Origin: Rhizoctonia solani
Lineage: Eukaryota; Basidiomycota; Agaricomycetes; Cantharellales; Ceratobasidiaceae
Length of the DNA: 64,000 nucleotides
Reading direction: 5' to 3'
Assembly (NCBI RefSeq): GCF_016906535.1
Contig: NC_057380.1
Location: 372,001-436,000, forward strand
The notes below the pieces were generated by a model, which saw only the letters and a list, made by a program, of their open reading frames with translations, did no database searches and was not told where the DNA came from. Shown piece by piece: positions 36,064-47,533 of the stretch (within the stretch, counting starts at the first letter, position 1; each line of letters opens with the position of its first letter). The translations under genes and the position numbers were made by a program.

Positions 36064-36076
36064 AGGTAATCGACCT
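36064..36076 (+). other. N self-primer site (13 nt)
   Basis: AGGTAATCGACCT, exact reverse complement of 35813-35825, which starts about 34 nt after the TATA box, where a transcript 5' end is expected. Confidence 0.75.
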
Positions 36077-36548
36077 TAAGTCGGTTGCAAACCGTGCCCA
36101 CCAGCACACACACTTAGCCCAACAACGAGAAGGCCCCTAGTACTAGCACAAGGGAAATCAGGTGATCGGGATCGCCTTTCGCTGTCAATAATCAAACCAG
36201 CGTCGTCCCCACCTAGTACCGAATTGCTATAAGGCTAACGGGTTCTAATCGTCCGCATACCATCGGTTGCCGCACCTTTCGTTAGCGACCCTAGACAGCC
36301 AATCCACCCGCTTGCAGAAGCACTGCCCCGCATCACGCCCGTCCACGGCAGTTGATCAGGGTAAGAACTGTCCAACGCTAGGCCGGTTGAGGCAAGGGTT
36401 TAGCGTATACATACGATAAAGCGCTCATAAGTCCTGATATAGGCACCACTAGTCCTTCACACACACCGTCACCATTACCTCCCGCACTCCTCCTCGTTCT
36501 TCTTCCCGGGCATCCTCCCACGCTGGCCGGTCCTACCCCACACATTCC

Positions 36549-37904
36549 ATGGCAACCCGCTCCCGGCCGCCCTCTTGAGTCCGCTCCCCTATCGATCAGG
36601 GGGAGTTGGGACCCTTTCTTCCGCCAGCCTCCCCTGAGCTCGGCAAAGTTTCACTCGAGCGGGTTATCCGCCTCCTCTGGGGGCTCCAAGCCCAAGTCGA
36701 CCGCATTGAGCGGACCCTCTCGGAACAAACAGAAATTAGCCGAGAGGTTCAAACCAACGTCGAGAATATCTTGCAAACAGTCGATGTTGTCAAGGATGGG
36801 CTTGTCCAGCTCCAACGCGCCCGGGGTCCCTCTACCCCAGAAGAACGAAAACCCCCCGCGGTCGAGGAAACTCCCAGGGCCGTGCCCAAAGCCGAGCCTG
36901 TTGGCAAGGCTCAACCATCCCTCGGGGCCCCAGCCCCCATCATTTCCACAGGGGCCCCAAGGCGCGACCCCCTCACCCTCTTCAACCCCTATCCTTCCTC
37001 CTCTTTCCCTTCGGGACCGGCTCCAGCCACCCAAGGACCTCCACCAGCGCCTGTCATCACCCCGGCGCAGCCTCCAGCCCCCTCCACTGTAAAAGTGGAT
37101 CACCCAGATGCCTTCAAAGGCAAGATTGGCTCAGAGGCCAAACAATGGCTAACACGCATGCTAGCCTGGGTACGCCTAAATCAAAGGCAATTCCCAACGG
37201 ACCTGGAGGTTCTCTCCTTCCTCCTCATGAACATGGAGGAAGCAGCTGGGGCTTGGGCCCATCCCCACTTGGACCAACTGGGGTCCCATCGCGCACTCAT
37301 CCAAACCGTGGATGAGTTCAAAGTTGAGTTCCTGGCCACCTTTGGCAACCCAGATGCAACCAGAGCAGCGGAGCGGAAGATCACCTCCCTCACTCAGACC
37401 GGCACTTGTGCCGAATATATTACTAAGTTCCGCACGCTGCAAATGGAACTCGACTGGAACGATGCCGCACTTTGCGGCCAATTCGCGCAAGGGCTCCACT
37501 GGGAGGTCCGCAAACAAATTGCCACGAGGGAAAGGCAACCAAGAACTCTGAGGGAGCTACAAGATGCCGCCCTCATCATTGACAACGCCCTCCGCAAGGA
37601 GCGAGCCAGCCACCCGCAACAGGGTAATAAGTCTGGCAAAACCTCTTCCACCCCCAACCGGGGGGCGAGTACCGGCCAACAGGCCACCAAAACCGGTCCC
37701 CTCTCCTCCGATCCCAATTACGTTTCGGAGGAAGAGCGCAACCGCCGCCGCGCAGAAGGTCTCTGTGTCAAATGCGGCAAACCCGGGCATAGATTTGCCG
37801 AATGCCGGACTGGATGGAGGGCTACCCCTAAAGAGGACAAGGGGAAAGCCAAGGAAGCTGCCAAGATTGGCGAAGACTCCAAGTACCAATTGGGAAAAGA
37901 GTAA
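36549..37904 (+). pseudogene. N gag with early stop codon
   Basis: ATG 36549 (MATRSRPPS) followed by TGA at codon 10 (36576-36578), where G and H read Arg; TCT-CGA to TCT-TGA is a TCG to TTG change. The remaining frame is open to TAA 37904: coiled coil (QAQVDRIERTLSEQTEISRE), Pro-rich linker, capsid-like core (WLTRMLAWVRLNQRQF, GLHWEVRKQI) and CCHC knuckle CVKCGKPGHRFAEC. Gag could restart at an internal ATG, but the family start is lost. Confidence 0.85.
37892..37898 (+). promoter_or_regulatory. -1 frameshift site GGGAAAA, N gag/pol
   Basis: In gag phase it reads G-GGA-AAA followed by GAG TAA, a textbook X-XXY-YYZ heptamer. The pol frame is -1. A GC-rich stretch (CTGCTGCCGCGCGCAAGG) follows and could form the downstream structure. 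Confidence 0.7.
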
Positions 37905-40900
37905 GGGTACCTGCTGCCGCGCGCAAGGACCCCAAGGACTCTGGCTTGTGTTTGGAATTTTGTAACATATCATCTACCAATAGAATTGCACCTCTCTTCA
38001 CAATTCCAATACGGCCAGAAAAAACAGCGGAAACATTAGAAGTCCTGATTGACTCAGGCGCCACGTCATCATTCTTACACCCTTGCACCGCGGAATCACT
38101 CCGCCTTCCACTCATTGATCTCCCCACTCCACGTACCGTTACTATGCTTGATGGGTCGAGCCCCCAGGCAGGAAAAATCTGGAAGAAGGCAGTACTCACC
38201 TTCACCTATGATGGCAAAAAGATGACGGAAACCTTCCTCATCTGTAACACTGGCAACCATGCGGCCATCCTAGGTTTGAAATGGTTAGATGCTCATAACC
38301 CGGAAATAGATTGGAACACGCGCACCCTATCCTTCCCACACACTCCGCCAGAACATGTGGCCATTGCCGAAGAGGAAGAAGCTGATCAGAACCCTCTTGA
38401 AGGAGTACCCTCCAAATACCACCAATACGCTAAGGTATTTGGAGAAGAAGAATTCAACAAGCTTCCCCCCCATAGGCATTACAATATTGGGATCGAACTC
38501 ACCGAAGAAGGCCCCCTCAATTCTCCCCTCTATAGTATGACAGATGCCGAGTCTGCCACACTAAAAGACTGGCTCAGGGATGAGTTGAAAGCAGGGAAAA
38601 TCCGCCCAAGCAAATCTTCAATCAGTTCCCCCGTCATGTTGTTCCAAAGAAGGACGGTTCCCGCCGCTTGGTTGTCGACTACCGCCGCCTTAACAACCGG
38701 ACAAAGAAGAACGTATACCCGTTACCCCGTCCAGACGATCTTATGGCCCAGCTCCGTGGTGCCAAGGTTTTTACCAAACTGGACCTAAGATGGGGTTACA
38801 ACAACGTCCGCGTCAAAGAAGGCGACAAATGGAAGACCGCGTTCCGAACCAAGTATGGCCTATACGAATCCCTTGTCATGACCTTTGGCCTGACCAATGC
38901 CCCTGCCTCATTCCAACATTTCATGAACAATCTATTTAAGGATTTGTTGGATGTATGCGTCATCATCTACCTTGACGACATCCTGATCTACTCTAAGGAT
39001 GACGCATCTCACACGCAGCACGTTCATGAGGTCCTAAAGCAGTTAATGGAGAATCAACTGTTTTGTAAGGCTTCCAAGTGTACGTTCCACGTCACCTCCG
39101 TGGAATATCTAGGGATCATTGTATCGGATAAAGGTTTTAGCCTGGATAAGCTCAAAATCCAGGCAGTACAGGAATGGCCGGTCCCCACAAAGGTCAAAGA
39201 GGTCCAATCGTTCTTGGGTTTTGCCAACTTTCTCCGCCGATTCGCTGCCAACTTCAGCCACATGGCTAGGCCACTACACAATTTGGTGAAGAAGGACACG
39301 CCATGGAAATGGGATACCAGGGAACAGGAAGCCTTTCAGGGTCTTAAAGACGCTATCACCAATGCCCCGGTTCTTTGCCACGCCGACCCGACAAAGCCTT
39401 ATTTCCTAGAAACGGATGCATCAGGAGCAGCCCTGGGGTCTATACTCAGCCAACAACAGGAAGACGGCCGCCTACACCCATTAGGGTTCCTATTGGAATC
39501 ATTCAAAGGTGCCAAACAAAATTACGACACCCACGATAAGGAACTCTTGGCAATCATAAGGTCGTTTGAATACTGGCGTATCTTCTTGGAGGGGACCCTA
39601 CATCCCATCACCGTCTTCACAGATCACCGGAACTTGGAATACTGGAAGGAGTCCCGTACCTTTAACCGTCGTCATGCCAGATGGCACTTACTCCTTGCCG
39701 GTTACAACTTCCAGATTGTCTACCGCCCAGGGAAACAGTCCGGAAAACCCGACGCTCTATCCCGCCGATCTGACCATGCCGATATTCCCCCTGCAAACCA
39801 GACAATGCTTCCTGACCCCGTATTTGCTAACGTAGCCCTGGTGACTCCCAAAAAAGAACTCCAACGTCAAATAGAGTCCGCCCTAGACCAAGACAAATCA
39901 CTGGAGGAAATATTACAATTTCTCCAAAATGAGTCAAAGGTGCCCCCCTCAATCAAACGAGCTTTCAAGGACTACCAGATGGAGGCCGGGTTACTATTCT
40001 ATCAAGGACGTATTGTGGTCCCAGACGTCGGAACGCTGAGGACTGATCTACTCCGTATCTTCCACAATAGTCCTCTGGCAGGGCACCCAGGAAGGCAGCG
40101 CACTCTGGAATTGATCTCGCGAAACTACTATTGGCCTGGCATCCGTGCAGACACCTACTGGCACGTTGATTCTTGCAAAACCTGCCAGCGGATTCGGAAA
40201 CCCAAATACGCGTCCATTCCCCCTCAACCATTGGAACTACCATCACGGCCTTGGCAACATGTGTCTTATGACATGATAGTGGATCTACCCAAAGACGGAA
40301 ACAATGACTCCATCCTGGTCATTGTGGATAGCTTTACCAAATACGTGATCCTGGTGGAATGCTCCAAAAAGCTCAAAGCCCCGGAATTGGCGGACCTGTT
40401 CTTGCGACACGTGTGGAAGCGTTATGGCATGCCCGAAAAAACAGTATCAGACCGTGGGAGGTGTTCAACAATAAGTTCCTAAGGGCCCTGTACCAGCGCC
40501 TGGGAATAGACCCCCACTTCTCTTTGGCCTACCACCCACAAAGCGATGGGCAAACTGAGCGCGTAAATCCTACAGTCGAGCACTTCCTACGGGCCTATTC
40601 AGGGATCAACCAGAAGGATTGGGTAAAATGGCTACCAATGGCGGAGTTTGCCTATAACAACGCGGTTCATAGCGCCACAGGCAAAACTCCATTCAAGGCA
40701 CTTTACGGTTGGGAACCATTACTCACACCAAGCAACATCCCGACGGACGTCCCGAAGCTGACAATCTGGCCACTCAAATGGAAGCACAATGGCGGGAAGT
40801 GGAAGCGGCACTCCGGCAATCAAAAACACGTATGACAGCCGGGGAGACAGGAGAACCATTAACCTTCGAAATTGGGGAAGAGGCCTGGCTAGATGCCAAA

Positions 40901-41331
40901 AACGTGAAGCTGAAAACTTTAAGTCCCAAGCTAACGGAACAACGCCTAGGCCCATTCAAGGTAACCAAAAAAATTTCCGACCGCGCATACCGCCTGGAAC
41001 TCCCACCATCAATGAGAATCCACGATGTCTTCTACGTAGGACTGCTGTCAAAGGTCAAAAGGGACAAAAACCGCACCTTTGAAAATCGCCCTCCACCAGT
41101 CACCGTGGACGGGGAAGAAGAATACGAGGTTGAGGGAATTACGGATGCCAAAGAAAGGAACGGAAAATGGTTCTTCCAAGTCAAATGGAAGGGATATGGG
41201 TCCAAAGAAACACGTGGGAGCCCCGAGAAAACCTAAAAAACGCCGAAAAAATTTTAGAAAAATACGAAAAAGACATGAAAAAGAAGGCCCTCGGCGCTGC
41301 CAAGGCCCTTAGAGGGGGGGCAGTGTCGTAG
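37893..41331 (+). pseudogene. N pol (PR-RT-RNaseH-IN-chromodomain) with single-base deletions
   Basis: PR IDSGATSSFLH near 38050; RT VVDYRRLNN, FTKLDLRWGY, FGLTNAPASFQ, YLDDILIY; RNase H ETDASGAALGSILS, HARWHLLL; IN zinc finger (GHPGRQRTLEL, SCKTCQ) and core (VDSFTKY, SDRGR, DGQTERVN); chromodomain EEEYEVEGITD..VKWKGYG. All catalytic residues visible are intact. Single bases are missing near 38640, 40460, 40757 and 41208, each at a short run. Stop TAG at 41329-41331 in the LTR. Confidence 0.9.
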
Positions 41332-41894
41332 ACACAATTGATACCAGGGAATTTATCCCCATTTTCTCGAATTTAAACGAAGACAAACGGACAACCTTTT
41401 CAATCACGTGACATCGGCGCTTATATCATACGCTAAGCGCCGAGCCACGTCCCCATCTGCGCTTATCTCAGCATACGTAGCCACCTCCACCTGATGACAT
41501 CATTATGACACGTCAGTGACACGTATGCATGAGTAAGGCCAACTGCGGATTGGGGTTCTTATTTGATACAATATTGCATATAGTTGTATTTGTAATTAGA
41601 TAGCTCTGTAATATATAAGGAGGCCAACCAACCATGGTAACACCCAGGTCGATTACCTCTTGTCGCACTCCACACATTGTACAAGGCCTTACAGCCGGTA
41701 ACACTTAGATACACGCCTTAAGCGTCGTTCTCATTGTACTTACATAGCTCGCCACCGCCTTATAGCGCGTGGTCATTGTAGTTAGATAGTTTGTCGTCGT
41801 AGGTAGCACTCCCACCGCCTTAAGCGGTCTCTCACTCAGTACATACGGCCACAAGCGCCCGCTGCCTTGACGCCCCTTAAGGACGTCTAGGACA
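41324..41894 (+). repeat. N 3' LTR (571 bp)
   Basis: Preceded by the PPT AGAGGGGGGGCAG. Identical to 35491-36061 except for one C to T in a TCG context. Confidence 0.95.
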
Positions 41895-42256
41895 CCAGAG
41901 GACACCAAACCCCCGGTCGTGGAAGCAACGCCACGCCCCCTATCAAAAGTCGACCCTATTGGATCGACTAGTCGGGTCTCATTCTGGCCTGAATCATCCA
42001 AGGGGCTCCCCACCTTTGCCCAGCCCACTCCGGTCCAAGCAGTGCCCCCGCGAGTCCCATCTCCCCCTCCATCTCCGCGTCTCCAATCCCCCATCGGAGC
42101 ACCTGCTCCTCCACCTCCGGCTCCAGTTGCCGCCTATCCCGCTCCGGTCAAGGTTGACCACCCCGACGCCTACACAGGCAAAGTAGGGAGCAAAGCAAAG
42201 CAGTGGCTGACCCGGATGTTAGCCTGGACCCGCCTCAACTCCCGCATGTTCCCCAC

Positions 42257-42841
42257 TGTTGTAGACACACTTGATACCAGGGAATTTATTCCCATTTTCT
42301 CGGATTTAAACGAAGACAAACGGACAACATTTTCAATCACGTGACTTCGGCGCTTATATCATACGCTAAGCGCCAAGCCACGTCCCCTTCCGCGCTTACC
42401 TCAGCACACGTAGCCACCTCCACCTGATGACATCACTATGACACGTCAGTGACACGTATGCATGAGTAAGGCCAACTGCGGAACGGGGTTCTTATTGGAT
42501 TACATATTGGATATGATGTATTTGTAATTAGTCACTCTGTAGAATATATAAGGAGGCCAACCGACCATGGTAACACCCAGGTCAATTACCTCTTGTTGCA
42601 TCCCCATTGTTGTACAAGGGCCTTAAAGCCCAGTAACCCACTTAGCTACTTAGTCTACACCGCCTTAAGCGGCTCCCTCACTGTAGTTACATAGCTGGTC
42701 ATCGCCCATACGGCCTTGGCCCTTGTAGTATAGCTGGTCGTTGCCGTAGGATAGCTTGCCGCCGCCTTACGCGGTTCTCTACTTAGATACATCCGGCCGC
42801 AAGCGCCTCCCTCCTCGACGTCCTTACAGACGTCTAGGACA
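42257..42841 (+). repeat. Solo LTR in H gag
   Basis: 585 bp, TGTTGTAGACACACTTG to ACGTCTAGGACA, TSD CCCAC (42252-42256 and 42842-42846). Removing it restores MFPTDQEVLSF in gag. Its U5 is a distinct variant from that of N and H. Confidence 0.95.
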
Positions 42842-43530
42842 CCCACGGACCAAGAGGTCTTATCATTCCTTCTCATGAACATGAAGGATTCTGCGGGAGC
42901 ATGGGCCCACCCACACCTCGACCAACTTGGATCACACCAAGCCATCATCCAAACGGTCAAAGAATTCAAACTGGAGTTTCTGGCAGCGTTTGGCGACCCT
43001 GATGCCACAAGGGCCGCCGAGCGGAAGATCACCACCCTTACCCAGTCCGGCACATGCGCGGACTACATCACAAAGTTCAGAACCTTAGCCATGGAACTGG
43101 ACTGGAACGACGCGGCCCTCCAAGGCCAGTTTGCCCGCGGCCTCCACTGGGAGGTCAGCCGCCAAATTGCCACCCGCGAGCACCAACCCCGCACCCTCCT
43201 TGAGCTGCAAAACGCAGCACTCGTCATCGATAATGCTCTCCGAGAAGAGCGCGCTAGCCATCCGCCGAAGGATAGTAAGTCTAGCAAAAACCCCGCAAGG
43301 GGAACGAGTACCGGCCATGCCACAACCGGTTCGAAAAAACTCTCCGACGATCCCAACTTTGTGTTGGAAGAGGAACGCAATCGCCGCCGCGCCGCAGGCG
43401 CCTGCATCAAGTGCGGCAAAATGGGTCACAAGTTTGCAGAATGCCGCACGGGCTGGAAAGCAACCCCTGTTGAGGACAAGGGGAAGGCTAAGGAAGCCGC
43501 CAAAATTGGCGAAGACTCCGAGTACCAATC

Positions 43531-43537
43531 GGGAAAA
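43531..43537 (+). promoter_or_regulatory. -1 frameshift site GGGAAAA, H gag/pol
   Basis: Same heptamer, phase and distance to the gag stop (TAA 43541-43543) as in N and G. Confidence 0.7.
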
Positions 43538-46500
43538 GAGTAAGGGTACTGCTGCCGCGCGCAAGGACCCCAAGGACTCTGGTTTTGTTTCGGAAATATG
43601 TAATATATCAAATAGCCACAATAGAATCTCCCCTCTCTTTACTATTTCCATCAAACCAGAGAAACAAGCGGAATACTTAGAAGTCCTGATAGACTCAGGC
43701 GCCACCTCATCCTTCTTACACCCCCGTACAGCGGAACTACTCCGCCTCCCTCTAATAGATCTCCCACAACCACGTACTGTTACTATGCTTGATGGGTCGA
43801 GCCCCCAGGCTGGAAAAATTTGGAAGAAGGCCCACCTAACCTTCCTGTTCGATGGCAAACGCATGACGGAAACCTTCCTGATTTGCAATACCGGATTGCA
43901 CGCTGCCATCTTAGGAATCAAATGGTTAGAGAACCATAATCCCGAAATTGATTGGAACCTGCGCACCCTCTCTTTCCCTCACACGCCCCTGGAACACATA
44001 GCCATTGCCAAAGAAGAGGAAGCTGACAAGAACCCCCTTGAAGGAGTACCCTCCAAGTACCATCAATATGCAAAGGTATTTGGGGAAGAAGAATTCAATA
44101 AACTTCCCCCTCATAGGCACTACGATATTGGTATTGAACTTACGGAAGAAGGACCCCTGAACTCGCCCCTTTACAGCATGACTGATGCCAAATCCGCCAC
44201 ACTCAAGGACTGGCTCAGGGACGAGCTCAAGGCTGGGAAAATCCGCCCCAGTAAATCATCAATCAGCTCCCCGGTTATGTTTGTACCTAAGAAGGATGGT
44301 TCCCGTCGGCTTGTAGTGGACTATCAACGCCTAAACAATTGGACAAAGAAAAACGTCTACCCGTTACCCCGTCCTGATGACCTCATGGCCCAGCTCCGCG
44401 GTGCCAAGGTCTTCACCAAGCTAGACCTAAGATGGGGTTACAATAACGTCCGTGTCAAAGAAGGCGACAAATGGAAAACGGCCTTCCGTACCAAATATGG
44501 TCTATACGAATCCCTGGTTATGACTTTCGGCTTAACTAACGCTCCTGCGGCCTTCCAACACTTCATGAACGAACTGTTCAAGGACCTATTGGATGTATGC
44601 GTCATCATTTACCTTGATGACATCCTAATCTACTTGAAGGACAACGCAACCCATACTCAGCACGTCCATGAGGTCCTACAGCGCTTAATGAAGAACCAAT
44701 TGTTCTGTAAGGCATCCAAGTGCACATTCCACGTCACATCGGTGGAGTATCTAGGAATAATCGTATCGGACAAGGGATTCAGTCTGGATAAGCTCAAAAT
44801 CCAGGCAGTCCAAGATTGGCCCACGCCCACTAAAGTCAAGGAAGTACAATCATTCCTAGGCTTCGCCAACTTCCTACGCCGCTTCGTTGCCAACTTCAGC
44901 CATATGGCACGACCCCTACACAACTTGGTTAAAAAGGACACACTCTGGAAATGGGAAGCCAAGGAACAGGAAGCATTCCAAGGACTGAAAGATGCCATCA
45001 CAGACGCCCCTGTGTTATGCCATGCCGACCCTACCAAACCTTACTTCCTCGAAACAGATGCATCTGGTGCTGCCCTGGGCTCTATACTTAGCCAACGCCA
45101 AGAAGATGGACGCCTCCACCCGCTTGGTTTTCTATCCGAATCATTCAAGGGAGCCGAGCAGAACTATGACACACACGATAAGGAGCTCTTAGCGATCATC
45201 CGCTCCTTTGAGTATTGGTGCATATTCCTGGAAGGCACCGCACATCCCATCACGGTATTCACAGACCATCGCAACTTGGAATATTGGAAGGAGTCCAGAA
45301 CATTCAACCGGCGTCACGCCAGGTGGCATCTATTGTTAGCCGGGTATAACTTCCAAATCGTATACCGCCCCGGTAAACAGTCCGGCAAACCAGACGCTCT
45401 CTCACAACGTTCAGACCATGCCAACATTCCACCGGATGCCCAAACCATGCTTCCCAACCCTGTTTTTGCCAACGTTGCGCTAGTTACACCTGAGAAGGAG
45501 TTACAACGCCAGATCGAGTTATCCCTAGACCAAGACGAGTCCCTGGAGGAAATCCTCCAATTCCTGCAGAATGAGTCCAAGGCTCCACCCTCAATCAACG
45601 CGCCTTCAAAGATTACGAGATGGAAGCAGGTCTGCTATTCTACCAAGGGCGAATTGTAGTACCAGACGTTGGGACATTGAGGACAGACTTACTCCGTATA
45701 TTCCATGACAGCCCCTTAGCCGGCCACCCAGGCAGACAACAGACCTTAGAATTGGTATCCAGAAACTACTACTGGCCTGGCATCCGCGCAGACACGTATT
45801 GGCATGTGGACTCCTGTGAAACGTGCCAACGGATCAGAAAGCCCAAATACGCGCCTATCCCACCTCAGCCGCTGGAAACCCCCGTCAAGCCCTGGCAACA
45901 CTGTCTTACGACATGATAGTAGATCTGCCCAAGGACGGAAGCAACGACTCCATCTTGGTCATAGTGGATAGCTTCACAAAGTATGGGATTTTCGTCAAAT
46001 GCTCTAAGAAGCTCAAAGCACCTGAACTAGCGGAATTGTTCTTGGAGCACGTATGAAACGGCACGGAATGCCCGAAAAACGGTCTCAGATAGGGGAAGGT
46101 TCTCAATAACAAATTCCTGAGGGCACTGTACAAACGCCTGGGTATAGACCCCCACTTCTCCTCAGCGTACCACCCCCAGAGTGCGGACAAACGGAACGGG
46201 TTAACCCATCCATTGAACATTTTCTCAGGGCTTACTCAGGGGTCAACCAAAGGGACTGGACCAAATGGTTACCAATGGCCAAATTTGCATACAACAATGC
46301 GGTTCACAGCAGCACAGGAAAAACACCATTCAAAGCCCTGTACGGATGGGAGCCTACCCTGACACCTTCAAACGTACCCACAGACGTGCCAGAGGCCAAC
46401 GACTTAGCCCAGACAATGGAGGCACAATGGAAGGAAGTGGAATCGGCACTCTGGCAATCCAAGCAATGCATGACGGCCGGAGAAGATGGAAGCCCGTTAG

Positions 46501-46969
46501 AGTTCGAGATTGGAGAAGAAGCCTGGCTGGACGCCAAAAACGTCAACCTCAAAACCTTGAGTCCAAAACTTACGGAACAACGCCTAGGACCATTTAAGGT
46601 TACTGAGAAGATCTCCGACCGGGCGTACCGCCTGGAACTCCCTCCTACCATGCGAATCCACGACGTCTTCTATGTAGGACTCCTGTCTAAGGTCAAAGAG
46701 ACAAGAAACGCGCCTTTGAGAATTGCCCCCCACCAGTCACAGTGGATGGGGAAGAGGAGTACAAAGTGGAAGGAATTACCGACGCAGAGGAACGCAACGG
46801 GAAATGGTTTTTCCGGGTAAAATGGAAGGGTTACGGCTCTGAAGAAAACACATGGGAACCCCGGGAGAACCTTAAAAACGCAGAAAAAATTTTGAAAAGA
46901 TACGAAGAGGACATGAAAAAGAAGGCCCTTGGCGCCGCCAAGGCCCTTAGAGGGGGGGCAGTGTCATAG
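43532..46969 (+). pseudogene. H pol, IN region broken by clustered single-base deletions
   Basis: A -1 frame runs open from the slip site to 45598 with PR IDSGATSSFLH, RT (FTKLDLRWGY, YLDDILIY) and RNase H (ETDASGAALGS). Then single bases are missing near 45597, 45902, 46053, 46075, 46105 and 46185, all within IN, plus one near 46710. The chromodomain frame 46742-46969 (WFFRVKWKGYGSEENTWEP, LRGGAVS) is intact and ends TAG inside the 3' LTR. Confidence 0.9.
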
Positions 46970-47533
46970 ACACACTCGATACCAGGGAATTAATTCCCAT
47001 TTTCTCAAATTTAAACGAAGTTAAACGGACGACATTTTCAATCACGTGACATCGGCGCTTATATCATACGCTAAGCGCCGAGCCACGTCCCCACCTGCGC
47101 TTACCTCAGCATACGTAGCCACCTCCATCTGATGACATCACTATGACACGTCAGTGACACGTATGCATGAGTAAGGCCGACTGCGGAGCGGGGTTCTTAT
47201 TGGATCAGGTTTTGCATATTCTGTATTTGTAATTAGTCTTTTCTGTAATATATAAGGAGGCCAACCGACCATGGTAACACCCAGGTTGATTACCTCTTGT
47301 CGCATCACACATTGTACAAGGGCCTTACAGCCCAGTAAGATTACTTAGATACACGCCTTAAGCGTCGTCCTTGCTGTACATACGTAGTCTGCCACCGCCT
47401 TATAGCGCGTGGCCATCGTAGTTAGTTAGTTCGTCGTTGTAGGGTACCTAGTCACCGCCTTAAGCGGTTCTACTGTATAGATACACGGCCACAAGCGCCC
47501 GCACCCTCGACGTCCTTACAGACGTCTAGGACA
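46962..47533 (+). repeat. H 3' LTR (572 bp)
   Basis: TGTCATAGACACACTCG to ACGTCTAGGACA, followed by GGTGG and the resumption of G pol. Confidence 0.95.

Larger units (their letters stand above)
35491..41894 (+). mobile_element. Element N: youngest Ty3/Gypsy insertion
   Basis: TSD CCAGA (35486-35490 and 41895-41899) in H gag. The 571-bp LTRs differ at one site by eye (CCTCGACG versus CCTTGACG near 36045/41877), so insertion is very recent. Full order LTR, self-primer, gag, pol, PPT, LTR in 6404 bp. Yet gag has an early stop and pol at least four single-base deletions. Confidence 0.95.
35198..43543 (+). pseudogene. H gag, split by N and a solo LTR but otherwise open
   Basis: Segments 35198-35490, 41900-42256 and 42847-43543 total 1347 nt = 449 codons including TAA, with no internal stop, matching the 450-residue gag of G. 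Segment 1 begins MATRSWPPSRTRSPIDQG and carries a coiled coil; segment 2 has the Pro-rich linker and VKVDHPDAYTGK; segment 3 has the capsid-like core (LLMNMKDSAGAWAHPH, GLHWEV) and the CCHC knuckle CIKCGKMGHKFAEC. So H was gag-competent when N (TSD CCAGA) and the solo LTR (TSD CCCAC) landed. Confidence 0.9.
34121..47533 (+). mobile_element. Element H: Ty3/Gypsy retrotransposon inside G pol
   Basis: TSD GGTGG (34116-34120 and 47534-47538). Own length without nested N and the solo LTR is about 6.4 kb. LTRs of 572 bp differ at about eight sites, most of them C/T or G/A at CpG. Gag is open after removing the insertions; pol has a cluster of single-base deletions in IN. Confidence 0.95.
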
